Positions 25,101 through 35,190 of a stretch of DNA of 64,000 nucleotides are shown here, in pieces. Numbering within the stretch: the first letter of the stretch is position 1; each line of letters starts with the position of its first letter. The notes beneath the pieces are model-generated. The model was not told where the DNA came from and made no database searches. It saw only the letters and a list, made by a program, of their open reading frames with translations. The stretch spans positions 19,392,419-19,456,418 of the forward strand of contig CM055198.1 in the NCBI GenBank assembly GCA_029224185.1. Reading direction: 5' to 3'. This stretch comes from Karalla daura. Its lineage: Eukaryota > Chordata > Actinopteri > Chaetodontiformes > Leiognathidae. The translations under genes and the position numbers were made by a program.

Positions 25101-28100
25101 CATTTAGTCGAGCATATTTATCGTTTTAAAGTTCCAGCGGTTTCACCCTCGCGTCCGGCGGGGCACGGGCAATAAAAGCTCAGCGATCACACCCTGTCGG
25201 CCATGTGACACGCGGCGCTTTGTCTTTGTCTTCGCAGAGAAACTGATGAAGCAGAGGTCGGCGGGATCCGCGTCCAAGTCGGTGCCCCTCACCTGGGTGG
25301 ATGTGCTGTCGCTGCCCCTCCCTGCCAACAAAGACAGAGGTCACTCAAAGGCAGACAAAGAAGACGCAGGGCGTCGCAGGTGATAAAATCTGTTAAATTG
25401 CAGGTTTCCCTCCTCCGAGGGAGCGAACGCTTTTTTCTTTCATTGCTGTTTAACATCCACGCGGTTTTATTATTAGAATCCGGGCCTCGGACTTCACCTA
25501 CATGACAGACAGAGTTAAGGCAGATGGATATCAAAGCTGCCCTGCAACTGTGCCACGGCTGTCAAGACAAAACTTGAGCGAAGTTTGGGAGTCTGGGGAG
25601 TCGTCGAATTAACAACAGTTGTGTCTGCGGGCGTCGAGTAGATGAAGCCCCGGGGTTACGAGGGGGGCAGAGTCCTCTGACGAGTTCTGACAGATTAGAC
25701 TGCGGACATAACGGGGTGGGGATCGGAGGGCTGCTCTGGCTGTGCCTGTGTGTCTTCAGTAATGACATTAGCCACCATCTGACAGTCTGGATTAGTACTT
25801 TCCGTTTTCAATGACAAGTCCGTCATTAAATTAGCCCTGACGGCACCAAAGTGACAAGAGAAATCACGGAGGTGGTGTTCGCTCTGTCTCACTCCATCTC
25901 AATTCCCCCTTTTTTATCTAGGCCAGATTATTTTAAAGAATTCCTTCTTTATTTAAATGTATTTAATATGTTTAGTCATGTTAGCAGGGAAATCATTTGC
26001 CACTGAATTTTGATACAAACACTCGTGTGCAACTGTATCTTTTCAGTTCAAAGTACTTTATAATATGAAAGCAAAAAAAGAAAAGAGACACATTAGGGAA
26101 AATGTTTTGGTTGGACTGCCTCAACAATGAACTCTTCAAAGGCCAATTAGTAATATCTCTTGTCATCCATTAACATGTCATTTACAATGGCTAAACTCCT
26201 GAGCCTGCCCATCAACACCTATATTAAAATTATCACCGTAGCAGCAGAAATAAACATGTTTTCACCCTGGGTTATGCCTCTACGTATAGCAATTATAGCA
26301 ATATAGCAATTATCCCGTACCTCACTCTTTTGATTCGCATGAAGGCTTCAAGTTGTGCAAAATCAAGGGCGTGGCTGTTTGAGTGACATCGTCCTGCAGC
26401 TCGGCCTCGTTCAGCGGGAGCATTTAGCTCAGGCACGGCTGCACAGCCTCACATAGCCCCACTCCTGTTCCACCTCCATGTATTATGTATAAGTAGGTTA
26501 TTCCCTGTGTGTCCTGCGCAGCTCTGAGGATGACGACGACGATGACTGGTGTCCGCCGCTGCCTGCCCGGACCTACCTGATGGACGCCTCCAGGGAGGAG
26601 CTCTCCAGCCTGCCCCCCAAACCGGACGAGCCGTCGTACGCCACGGCCACTCTGGCGTCCTCCCCACCCCAGCAGAGTCCGCGGCTGCAGCACTTTGACC
26701 TCCTGACCCGCCACCAGTCGGGCTCTCAGGTCTCCCAGTCCAACCCGGATCTGTTTACCAACAGCAAGGCCCGGGAGGCCGGCGAGGGTTACCACACCCG
26801 GCAGTGGGCGGAAGACTTCAAAGGAGATAGCCTCGGCAAAGGTCAGCTCCGATTCAGCCGAGCGCCTCGCATGTTTGGAGGCGACTTCCCAAGAGGCAGT
26901 GCGCAACCGCACGGTGTCATGTATAATTTAGATTATGGTGTTACCTAACAGAGAGTATTTGTACATGGAAAATCATGTCACATCTACTCAGAGTGCGGCT
27001 CAGCGTTCTTCAGGGTCTTCTAAGTTTCCCGAGGATGACATCATTGCGCTTTTCTCGTCAGGGCAATCTGCGGCTCCCGCTGCCGAGTCGAGCCCGGCGG
27101 CCCACGCCCACAGATCCAGGAGTAAGAAGAGAGCAGGCAAGGACGGCCAGCTCAGGAGAGAGCTGCACACCCAAGCAGGTACTGCACAGTGGCATCGTTC
27201 AGACTTTGTTTTTTTTTTTATAGTTTAGGCATGTTTGCACTCATGTGGGCCATGCAGTCCACAATTTTCCTCCCGATTCACAGCTGATGGAATCATGTGT
27301 GCGGCGCATATTGTAATGAAACGTGTTAGTGTTGGCACGGTGAACACTTTAGCACGCATGTGTGGATAGATATGCAAGAAATGGCTTGTAGTCATTGTAG
27401 TCATGGTAGTCATAAAGCCCCTTGTTGCACAAAAAGAGAATAAACAATACTAGAATTATCATTATCATCACTATGAATAACAGCAAGAACAATAATAATA
27501 ATAATAATAACAATATGACAGGAAAGATTAGAGATTAAAAGTCTAATAAATAGATATCAAGCTTTTCCTGTAAAGCTGCTTTTTTTGTTTCTCGTTTATT
27601 AATCATCAATGATTGATCGTATGCAGAACTCCCCCCTCCACCAGCCCCACCTCCCTCGGATGGCTCCATGCAGCTCCTGGCGGACATTTTGAGCCCCGGC
27701 CAAGCAGACGGTGACAGGAAAGAGGGGAGCGACTCGCCCACTCTGCCGAAAAGACGAGAGCACTTCTCCCCCCAGAGGAGAGGACCTACAAAGTGGTCGT
27801 CACAGGGTCAGTAAATCTAACAGAACATCTCTGTCCCAGCAGCCATTTTCCCTGCCAGTGGGAAGCCAGAGAGAGATGTGTATTAATATTATGATGGAGC
27901 TTCATTGTAAATCCCTTTGAATGCCAACTGCCACACTTATCATCTCGAAGCTGCAGCTCTGCTTTTAGTAGCAGGGGGTCTATTTTCAGTCCGCTCCACC
28001 ACTTAGGGTTTAACCTATATAAATACAGCTGTAACTTTGAGTGATTTGTTTGCCGTCTGCAGATGAGAATGTAATCCCATACGCACAGTCCAGCTTCCTG

Positions 28101-29167
28101 CCCAAGATCCAGATGTCAGGCTACGGGTCCCTGGGTGGAGGAGTCTTTCCTCGAGCCTCCACCACTGGGCGGAGGAGAGATGAGGTACGGCGAGAATCAT
28201 GGGTCACAGCCAGGTCGGCAGTAAACACTGCTGCTCATCAGGTTCCTCCAGATGATTGATGGCAGATGTCTCCTGGGGACAAAAGTACTGATCTGATACA
28301 GTAACTGCAGAGCTCTGATTTGTGTTCATATGGCACAAGGGATGGCGTTTTTTTTCTGTTTGTTTGTTTGTTTTTTAAGCCTGTATATTTAAATAGGTTA
28401 AGGTTATTAAAACTGATGTATACTCTTTGCAGTGTGCTCAATGATGGATACCAAGAAGGATTTAATGATCAAAATTGCTCATAAACACATCCTTAAACCA
28501 CCCATGCATCACGATCCAATTTTTTAGTTTCTTCTTGAGGTGATACTTTATCATTTTACTTGGTGCGTTTCCAGACGAAACTCCCTGAAATAGCAATACA
28601 AAAACCAAAGTATTCAAACATCAGATCGACAGAGCAGAGCAGATAAACAGAGCAGAACCATTCAGCTACGACATAAGAGCATGACCTCCAGTTTTGGCAC
28701 TTATTTATTATTAGACATTAGATGTACAACCTGCTTTATCACAAGTCGTTATAACAAGGATGACAAAGCAGGAGCATTACTCACAATGCGGCTCTAATTT
28801 TAACACATTGAAACGAATGTAATTTCCCCAACAACTGTTGCTGACTTAAGGATTTGGGTGGATCACGCTAATGAGTTCAAGAGCTGCTAAAGACGACTGC
28901 TAATGAGATCCACTGAACCCTTAAACAAACAGAATATGAATCAGCTGGAAGTCTGCTGTGACACAGCATTGAAATGAGCGTTTGTCAGCTTTATTCTCAA
29001 CAGAAAGCTACCCCTGTCAGAGTATATCTCAGTAACAATGGAAAAAAAAGAAAAAAAAAACAAAGTTTGAAACATTCAGTATTTGTGAGACACTGTGTGT
29101 TGTCTGTGACGGCAGCAAACCATTTCTCTCTGTAACGTCTCTTTTTCTTTTTTAGAACCTCATGTAG
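1505..29167 (+). CDS. robo3: Roundabout homolog 3 (Robo3), 3' part; 24 exons, 1222 aa visible
   Basis: Single-pass receptor of the Robo family, which guides commissural axons. Exons (phases agree throughout): 1505-1662, 2724-2844, 2932-3070, 4657-4784, 9344-9468, 11449-11620, 12047-12252, 14358-14439, 14681-14849, 17254-17420, 17728-17849, 17947-18163, 18971-19089, 20804-20981, 22037-22246, 23548-23590, 23675-23808, 23887-24174, 25238-25379, 26522-26841, 27062-27178, 27627-27806, 28063-28184, 29156-29167. Visible residues: Ig2 1-92, Ig3 93-181, Ig4 182-280, Ig5 281-376, FN3 domains about 385-490, 500-601 and 602-700, membrane segment about 728-750. The tail has CC0 ([18 protein letters not shown]), CC1-like PDPYSSN, a degenerate CC2 ([13 protein letters not shown]) and CC3 ([11 protein letters not shown]). 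[23 protein letters not shown] and DWCPPLP favour Robo3 over Robo1/2. Ig1 and the signal peptide lie outside the window. The final coding exon (NLM, stop) is the least certain. Confidence 0.92.
3078..3411. mobile_element. Short non-autonomous hAT-like element (MITE) in robo3 intron 3
   Basis: The element starts CAGGGTTCCCAC and ends GTGGGAACGCTG, which are inverted repeats of 12 bp with one mismatch. The interior is rich in CCTGGAAAA-type words in both orientations, as in common teleost MITEs with CAGGGTTCCCA ends. An exact 8-bp target duplication is not preserved: the left flank is GGTGAGAG and the right flank begins GAGAGCAG. The left end lies 7 bp after the end of the exon ending at 3070. 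Confidence 0.6.
6201..6485. mobile_element. Short non-autonomous piggyBac-like element (TTAA MITE) in robo3 intron 4
   Basis: A 285-bp AT-rich segment bounded by TTAACCCTCATACC and GGTATGAGGGTTAA, a perfect 14-bp inverted repeat including TTAA at both ends. TTAA target duplication followed by CCC is the mark of piggyBac-superfamily elements. No transposase frame is present, so the copy is non-autonomous. Related subterminal AAGGACAC words occur near both ends. Confidence 0.7.
7785..7850 (+). repeat. TG microsatellite
   Basis: TG repeat with two GAG interruptions in robo3 intron 4. Confidence 0.9.
8617..8834 (+). repeat. tRNA-derived SINE fragment (teleost), diverged
   Basis: Contains words of the common teleost tRNA-head SINE body: a B-box-like stretch (GGATTTGAGTCCTGGG), CTTTCTGTATGTGG, TTTCCTCCCACAGTCCAAAAA, GTGTGAGTGTGAGAG and a degraded GACGGATCAGCGGG. 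The order matches copies at 10,596 and 30,272 in this window. Confidence 0.65.
8990..9034 (+). repeat. TG microsatellite
   Basis: Almost perfect TG repeat in robo3 intron 4, about 300 bp before the Ig4 exon. Confidence 0.9.
9882..9933 (+). repeat. GGA trinucleotide repeat
   Basis: About 17 GGA units in robo3 intron 5, with strong purine/pyrimidine strand asymmetry. The apparent poly-Glu or poly-Pro open frames are products of the repeat. Confidence 0.9.
10596..10866 (+). repeat. tRNA-derived SINE copy (teleost), in robo3 intron 5
   Basis: The best preserved copy in the window: a head with a B-box-like word (TTTTGAACCCTGGGTC), then TTTCCTCCCACAGTCCAAAA, CATGCATGTTCAGATCG, GACTCTAAATTGCCCC, TGTGAGAGTAAATGG and GGGATGGACTGGCGACC. 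The same ordered blocks recur in several partial copies elsewhere in the window. Confidence 0.75.
10868..11130 (+). repeat. Interspersed repeat with TTTATTTATC...AGGGGAAATT start
   Basis: Begins ACTTTATTTATCACCACAGG followed by GGAAATTTAGGTGTGCAG, and ends in an AT-rich stretch with TTGGATGTGCAATAATGG. The start resembles the repeat at 15,174 and a dispersed teleost family that begins with GATAAGATA...TTTATT. The family was not identified, and it could be the 3' end of a LINE or a SINE. Confidence 0.5.
12253..12306 (+). repeat. (GT)27 microsatellite forming a robo3 splice donor
   Basis: Twenty-seven uninterrupted GT units start exactly at the first intron base after the robo3 Ig5 exon (AAG|GTGTGT). 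The repeat therefore provides the 5' splice site itself. Confidence 0.95.
14649..14673 (+). repeat. TG microsatellite in place of a pyrimidine tract
   Basis: A TG run with one C interruption lies directly upstream of the acceptor GTGAAAACAG|A of the robo3 exon at 14681. The usual pyrimidine tract is missing in the 30 bases before the AG. Confidence 0.9.
15174..15440 (+). repeat. Interspersed repeat with GATAAGATA...TTTATTTATCCC start
   Basis: Starts GATAAGATAACATTTTTATT, then CCATGGGGGAATTTGCATG and an AT-rich tail. It is related in opening and layout to the copy at 10,868. It lies in robo3 intron 9. Exact ends cannot be placed by eye. Confidence 0.5.
16039..16070 (+). repeat. GA microsatellite
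   Basis: GA repeat in robo3 intron 9. Confidence 0.9.
19129..19190 (+). repeat. TCTG tetranucleotide repeat
   Basis: About 14 TCTG/TGTC units, about 40 bp downstream of a robo3 FN3 exon. A second short run of the same unit occurs at 19,350-19,370. Confidence 0.9.
20990..21016 (+). repeat. CA microsatellite next to a robo3 splice donor
   Basis: CA repeat beginning 8 bp after the donor of the FN3 exon that ends at 20981. Confidence 0.85.
21019..21190 (+). repeat. Interspersed repeat, AAGATTTTATTGTCACATG type
   Basis: Carries GATTCAAGAGTCAAGATTTT and ATTGTCACATGTCCAG followed by an AT-rich tail with TGTGTATATGTGTATG. This resembles a frequent teleost repeat that opens TTCAAGATTCAAG...TTATTGTCA. 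A second probable member is at 35,945. It lies in robo3 intron 14, just after the CA repeat. Confidence 0.5.
23338..23432 (+). repeat. tRNA-derived SINE head fragment
   Basis: Matches the tRNA-like head of the same SINE: GGTTAGCATTGTCGCCTCAC (A-box region), CAGCAAGAGGGTTCC, then a B-box-like GGTTTGACTCCT and the beginning of the body (CCTTTCTGTGCAGAGTTTGC). It is truncated after that. It lies in robo3 intron 15. Confidence 0.65.
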
Positions 29168-29632
29168 ACAGACGGCGATTACATGACACGTCATCCTCCG
29201 TTTTCCTCCGTGATTTCCTGTCCTTGCGAACCATCGATCTGTTGCCATGGTACCATGAGAAAACTGAAGACTAAAGGCAAAGCATCAAGGCTGGCCATCT
29301 GCCTTCTCACAAACTATTTTATCTTAATGATTTTTATCTTTATTTTTTGTGATTTGCCTCACCCTTTGTCTGTGTACATAGACATCTTTGCAATTTTTTA
29401 AAGATGTGATCAGATATATTCCTAAAGATGGACCTGAGGTTTGAAAAAAAAATACTGTATTTTTAAGGCAATGGGAAGTAAATGTAACTATTGCATTATT
29501 GTACAGCAGATTAATGAATGTATCTTCTGTTTACTCCTGACCATGAAACCATGATGATGTGTGTGTTTGACGCAAGACTGGAGAAGATGTGAAGCAGAAA
29601 AAGTGTTAATAAACAAAAGTGAGCGTGAGCCT
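29168..29632 (+). other. robo3: robo3 3' untranslated region
   Basis: Follows the TAG at 29165-29167. It is AT-rich, with no open frame of note, and ends near the AATAAA at 29608. A second AATAAA at 29830-29835, beyond the TG repeat, could give a longer transcript. The exact end was not determined. Confidence 0.6.
29608..29613 (+). terminator. robo3: Poly(A) signal AATAAA of robo3
   Basis: Canonical hexamer 441 bp after the robo3 stop codon, followed by a long TG-rich stretch. Confidence 0.6.
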
Positions 29633-29639
29633 GAGTGAG

Positions 29640-29647
29640 TGTGTGTG

Positions 29648-29724
<77 letters not shown>
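29640..29724 (+). repeat. TG microsatellite downstream of robo3 poly(A) signal
   Basis: About 42 TG units with one C interruption, starting 27 bp past an AATAAA signal. It may serve as the GU-rich downstream element of the robo3 poly(A) site. Confidence 0.9.
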
Positions 29725-29726
<2 letters not shown>

Positions 29727-32700
29727 TGTTTGTGTGTGTGTTACTGTTTTTATCTCTCATCTCTGTGTGACTGTGTACTGTGGTATCCCTGTAGATCACC
29801 AGTGTGTTGGTAAGATTTTTAAACTGATCAATAAACATTTATTTAAAAAAAAAAAGTCTACAAATTGCTATATTTTTTTATGGAAATATCAAGCAGGGAA
29901 AATTGGTCATTCTGAAATATTTTGGATTCTTATATGCGTTAGATTATAGAAAGGCATTTTTCAGCACAAATTTGTATTTTTGTCCAGAGACCTGCAGGGG
30001 TCATGAAGTGGGAAGAACCTTATTTGTGCCCAAATTACTATGCCACCAAATTGGCAATTGGCAAAGACAACACAGTCTCGAAAAAAGTGAGAGTGCAGTG
30101 ACATTGGCAGTCTCAACTGCTTTATTTTGACATTTACCAATCAATTAGAAAAACAATCCTGTATAATGATGAAAGAGATCTCAGAGCTCAAAGTGTAAAT
30201 AAACTTTCCTGTAGCCACAAATCTGAAATGAAAACTGAGGAATGAATAAATGACTTACAAAGATGTCAACAGTGGATTGATGAATAGTGCGGTCACCTCA
30301 AACCAAGGAGGTTCCTGGCTTGAATCCCAATGAAACTGGAGGCTTTTCAGTGTGGAGCTTCCATGTCTGGCCGGGTTTTCTTTGGTATTCCAATTTCCCC
30401 CCAGACAAAAAAAAAAAAGGTCAGCTAGATATTCTAAATTGCCACTAGGTCCATCAAGGCCCCTGGTGACCTCTCCAGTTTGTATTCCTTGCTTTTGTCT
30501 GTGTGCTAGAGATTGGCTCCAGCAGATCCTCCAGACACTATTTGGTACAAAGCAGGTAAGAGGACGGATGGATGCATTCAAAAAGACACAACTGAGAAAT
30601 TCAAAGTCACAGATCAGAAAATTGTGCAGAATATAACTTTTCCTCTTTGTGGTCCCTTTTCCCATTGACATGGGTACAGGATATTATTAGTTTGGAACTG
30701 TGTTTCCACAGACAAAGAACTGGCTTTGGACCTAAGAAAAACTAGTTCCGGGGTACCACCACGTCTTTTCTGGGATAAAAATATAAACTATTTTTATGCC
30801 CAGGACTTGGGCCTTGGGGACAAACCTCATAACTGACATATGCAATCATGTAATGAGGTGTCTCTTGAGTGGTGGGAACTGGTTTGCAATTGGTTCGCAA
30901 ATCGAACCAGTTCTGAACCAGCACCATCAAATTCTGCTGCACTTTCTTCTGTTTCACTTTCCTTCTTCTCTCCCTACGTGCCAAAGTAAGATGGAGAACA
31001 GTGTCATTGTGATCCTGTTAGGTCCTGTCACCATTAAGCTCAAAACGCAGCCGTGCCCCAAGTCCCACACTGAGCAGGATCTCACAGAAATGCTTTTGAA
31101 GTGTGTTCGATTGTACTGGAAAACGCTCCCGCTCACTTTGAAGATGGCCTGAAATTATTCTAGCACAAAGCATTTGGGCAAACAAAGCATCTTTCAGTGT
31201 GAAAGTAGGTGTTTTGGATAATTTCCAGGACACGAAGAGATGACAGACAGAAGAGGGTAGAAAGAAGAGAGGCGAGGGAGCTGAGATTTTTTCCTTCAGA
31301 ACTGAATGTCCCTGAGGTCTGAATGAGCTCAGATTTGTTATCTCATACTTCCAGTGAAATGGCTTCTCTGATACAAGATATTACGTGACTTGATGCCATC
31401 CTCTGATTGGAGCATTGTGAGGAGATTTATGTTTATGAATACGGCTTAATGAGAAGCGGTTGCCTTCATCCCACTGTGAGGACTCTTGAAAATTGTCAAG
31501 AGATGAAACACAAGAAATCTGCCTTCACGTCTGCACCTTCGTCTGCCTCCCGTGGTCCTCTCTCTGTGTGGCCTCAGCACTGCGGTGTTTTGGCAGGGAG
31601 GCTGTTGGATGCCGTGGACACTGAGCTGGACTCTGCTGCCTACGGCAAATACACACAGGGTCCCACCAGGCAAGGAGGATAATGGTAATCCGATGCAATT
31701 TGAAGGGGTTATGCAATTTAGAAGGGTTCTACAATGTTATGCTTTTAGGCCTAGAGCATGGATTAGGGTCTCTGTGGTTTACGCACCCCCCCCCCCCTCC
31801 ATGCACAGACGGCTCAATTCAAACAGCCACAGTCTGTTCACGTAGCCGCGAATGCACTTGAGCAGATCAACAGGAAGGTTCGCGTTTCTTCCAGAAACTT
31901 ATTTTGGTCATGGCTGCACAGATCCTCTCCAGACATATTTAAGACATAAATCTCTGGTCTTGAATAAATCCTCTGACTCATGATTTAATGTTAAAGAACA
32001 CAAACAAGGCTAAAAATACATTCAAATACCATAGAAAACACAGATATGTTAATATATTATTTTATTTGGTTAAACATACCTCCTGCTACTACTGTGTATT
32101 TTATATCTGATCATGGCTGACTTCCACACCAGGCAGTATATAATATGTCTGATTAAGTCATCACATTCAAGAGTGAACTTCCGCTTTAGCGCTAAAACAA
32201 CCTTCAAACTCTGCACAAACATCACTCTGCACAATGAAGGACAAACATTCAAGTTGATGCAGTGGCGAACAGAACATGTCTTTGAGTGGAAAGTTGCTCG
32301 CCTTCATAATGCGACAGATAACAGCAAAAAGCAGAGAGAGCAGGGATTGTCAACTGCAGTCACAGTTCATGGGAGCAGAGATGGTGAACTAACTTAATTT
32401 ACATGAAAGAAGACATCTTTTTGATAAGGTGAACCAAAGAAGACAGACTGGAAGGTAATAAAGGTGGATTTAAAACTAGACTGGGCTGGTACAGAATGGA
32501 CAAAATCGAAAGCAAGTCTTTCAGTAATATGCTGTAAACCATGAACGTGGCCCAAAGTAGTGTCATTATATCAATGTCCCAAAAGAAAGATACTTGTAAT
32601 GTTAGCTAACAAGTTGAGTAGCAGTAATGCCTAGATTTGTCGATAAAGCAGGGTTGAAGATGTAAGTAATGGAGAGTCTGAGGAGAAATCAGAAAGCAGA

Positions 32701-35189
32701 ACACAAAAGAGTAATGAGCACAAACGAGAAGTTTCTTAATTTGTCATTTTCATAGCAATAAATGCGTCATTCAGCAATAAAGGGCGAATATCAGTAAAAT
32801 TAGCTGTGACATAGGACGACACTGTGATAATCATCGAGCTGAAGAGGTAAAGTAACAGTATCAGCATTTAAGGGAGATTTGAAGTCTTCAACTCGTGATA
32901 CAGCCTGTGTCGAGAGTAAACAAAAGGCGCCATCTTGTGTCCGGAGCTGAGGCATGCAGGCTGGTTGTGACCCGGAGTGACGTCATGTAACCACGACAAA
33001 ATGTAAATCTCTCGTGACCTGTTGAAGGGACGCTGATGAAGTTATTCAAATCAAGATTTGACTTCAAAATCATATTCAGAGACAGCTTAAGAAAGCTTGT
33101 GCCTTTCCACTGCCCTGAGAGGACTTTTCATTCACAGCACGACATTTTGAAATTTCAGAAGCGTAAATATTGACAGTTTCACTGCTCGGTTCATTACAGT
33201 GAAGCAGCCATGAGTCTCATGATCCTCTGAGCTTCTCTGACAGCTACATCGTTCGTATTTTCTCAACAACAACGCTGAAATCACTGCATTAAGTTCATTT
33301 TTCTATGTGATTTCTCATTGGCATATTTTGGCCAGTGCCTGAAGAGCATCTGAGGAACTGATGGTTGTGTCTGTGAATACATGATGGTACAGACTATTTT
33401 TCTTCAAGTGTTAGTATCTGCTGAATTTCATTATTACAGATACACATTCAAGCATAGAAAAACGCAAATATGCTTTATTTCATTTAAACATCTGAGTTGA
33501 CCCTAAGAATTGGGCTGTATAAAATCTGTTACAAAACTTGTACTTTTCCATGTCGATGGCTTTCTCATAAAGTGCTGTACTTAAAAACAGTTACTGGAAA
33601 CCATTCCTCCATGACTCTTTCCACAGCTTGAAGAGAGAAAATCAAATACTAATTTCTCAGCAGCACTCACCCTGCCTTTCAACTCCTACTCTCTCTGCAA
33701 GATACTGAACAAAGACAAACCACTTTTATCGCTGCCTCTTTGCCAGAACTGCACAAACCCACCACTCCATTAGCCGCCCACCTGCCAGCTCATAAACTCT
33801 GCTGGAGATGTCTCTTCCAGTTATACAGTGCTGTTACCTGCCTTTTATTCTGCAAAGGTCTCAGAAATCTAAAGGTGTTATTAGATTAATTCCTCCAAGC
33901 CGAGGCCAGGGTGCCAATTAAATGAGTGGAACTTTAAAATACGAGAGTGAGTGGTTAGATTTTTTTAATAAATGCTCACTTCTGTCTGTGCACTTTAACC
34001 ACAAGTATAGTAGCTGCAGTCACTTCTATCACGTCTGAACTCATAAGAGGAGAAAATAAATACTTCAAGTAGAAAAGCAATCGTATTTGAATCTTTCAGT
34101 AACCCGAAACTTATTCAGGACATTGTGTCATTTTCTGAATATTTTTACCACTCACACATAATCTCAGTAAAATAAACTTTTCCAGCCACGTCTGTGCCTT
34201 TGCAGGCCATGAGTGTACTGTGTGGTTGAGCAGCATTTTGAATTAAAAGCCCTGTGTCATCAGTATTACTGAGATGTGCGCAGCGCTTTAACAGTTTTGT
34301 ATTTTCAGCAGATTCCCTAAAACACAAAACTCATCCTCTGTGATTGGTTGTGGCTCAGCACGCTCCATTGTTCCATCAGCCCGTTTGTTCGCTTGGTTTC
34401 CTAAGCACAAACAAAACTTTCCTGCCACCCAGGGCAATATTGGGCTCCTGTGTGCTTTGACAACCCGAAAAATTGGAATCTCTGACTTTTTCTGCAGGAA
34501 AAAAATAGATAAAGGTAGGTAATTTATACCAAAAGTGTGGTGTGTGTAGTAGTGTGCCAGCATTTGATGGTCTGTATTTGAAAAAGATTATCTCCTAAAA
34601 TCCTTCTCAATTGCTTTAAAAATATGTGAGGGGCAAAAAACACACTTTTTTTATGAATTATTGAAACCCAGGGTTGCCACGTCTTTATGGATGCACCACT
34701 GAACCACATTGCAAAAAAAATATATTCTAGACATGTTCACATCTTTTTATTCACTTTCCCCTTAGTTCAGCAGTATTAAAAAAAAAAGACGGCAGTCTTA
34801 ATAAGAAATTTTAAGTACATCTCTCCAAGTTGAAAGATGCATTTGGAAGTGTGTTTTTAGAGATGGATGTGAGTGTCGGACCTGACAGAGTTACAGGTTA
34901 ATGACTTGTCAGACTGAGCTCGGCCGCTTGTACTCCCTCTCTCAGTGTTTCTGTCTAATGACTGAGGTTTCTACAATCTGATAGCGTGTAGCTCCGGCTT
35001 GACATTTGTGGCATCCTGCTGAATGTATTTAGATATTGTTTTATTCATATCCAGTGTTGCTCCATGCTCTGTAACAGGAAGTACCTGCTGTAATTGGTAC
35101 AGCGGGGGCCAGATGTGGTGAGGCCCTGACCCGCTCCCCTTCTCTCCCTCTCCCTCTCTCTCTCTCTGTCAGTCAGTGCTTTTTGGCAG
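29725..35189. other. Intergenic region robo3-lim2
   Basis: About 5.4 kb with no supported protein-coding gene. It contains a SINE copy at 30,272-30,575, a small GC-richer patch with a YY1-like site (GGCGCCATCTTG, 32926-32937) and a CRE (TGACGTCA, 32978-32985), and a C-rich run near 31,788. The last few hundred bases should hold the lim2 promoter and a 5' non-coding exon. Neither could be placed with confidence. Confidence 0.6.
30272..30575 (+). repeat. tRNA-derived SINE copy, near full length
   Basis: Head, body and tail are recognisable in order: GTGCGGTCACCTCAAACC, GGTTCCTGGCTTGAATCCC (B box), TGTGGAGCTTCCATG, TTCTAAATTGCCACTAGG, TGGTGACCTCTCCAG, GATTGGCTCCAGCAGATCC and a GGATGGATG tail. 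It lies in the robo3-lim2 intergenic region. Confidence 0.65.
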
Positions 35190-35190
35190 G

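Noticed and set aside
26842..27061. Apparent lack of the SFFTDADFAQA block found in Robo1/Robo2 tails
   Set aside because: As far as I recall, mammalian ROBO3 also lacks this block in its main isoform, so absence is expected for Robo3 and supports the assignment.
28185..28259. Extension of the robo3 exon past 28184 as the only C-terminus
   Set aside because: The exon ends at a usable donor, and splicing to 29156 gives an in-frame stop followed by a plausible 3' UTR. Kept only as an alternative isoform.
31407..31682. 91-codon open frame with a locally better coding texture in the robo3-lim2 spacer
   Set aside because: No convincing splice partners, no family resemblance and no promoter; treated as intergenic.
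34288..34563. 91-codon minus-strand open frame upstream of lim2
   Set aside because: AT-rich context, no domain, no splice context.
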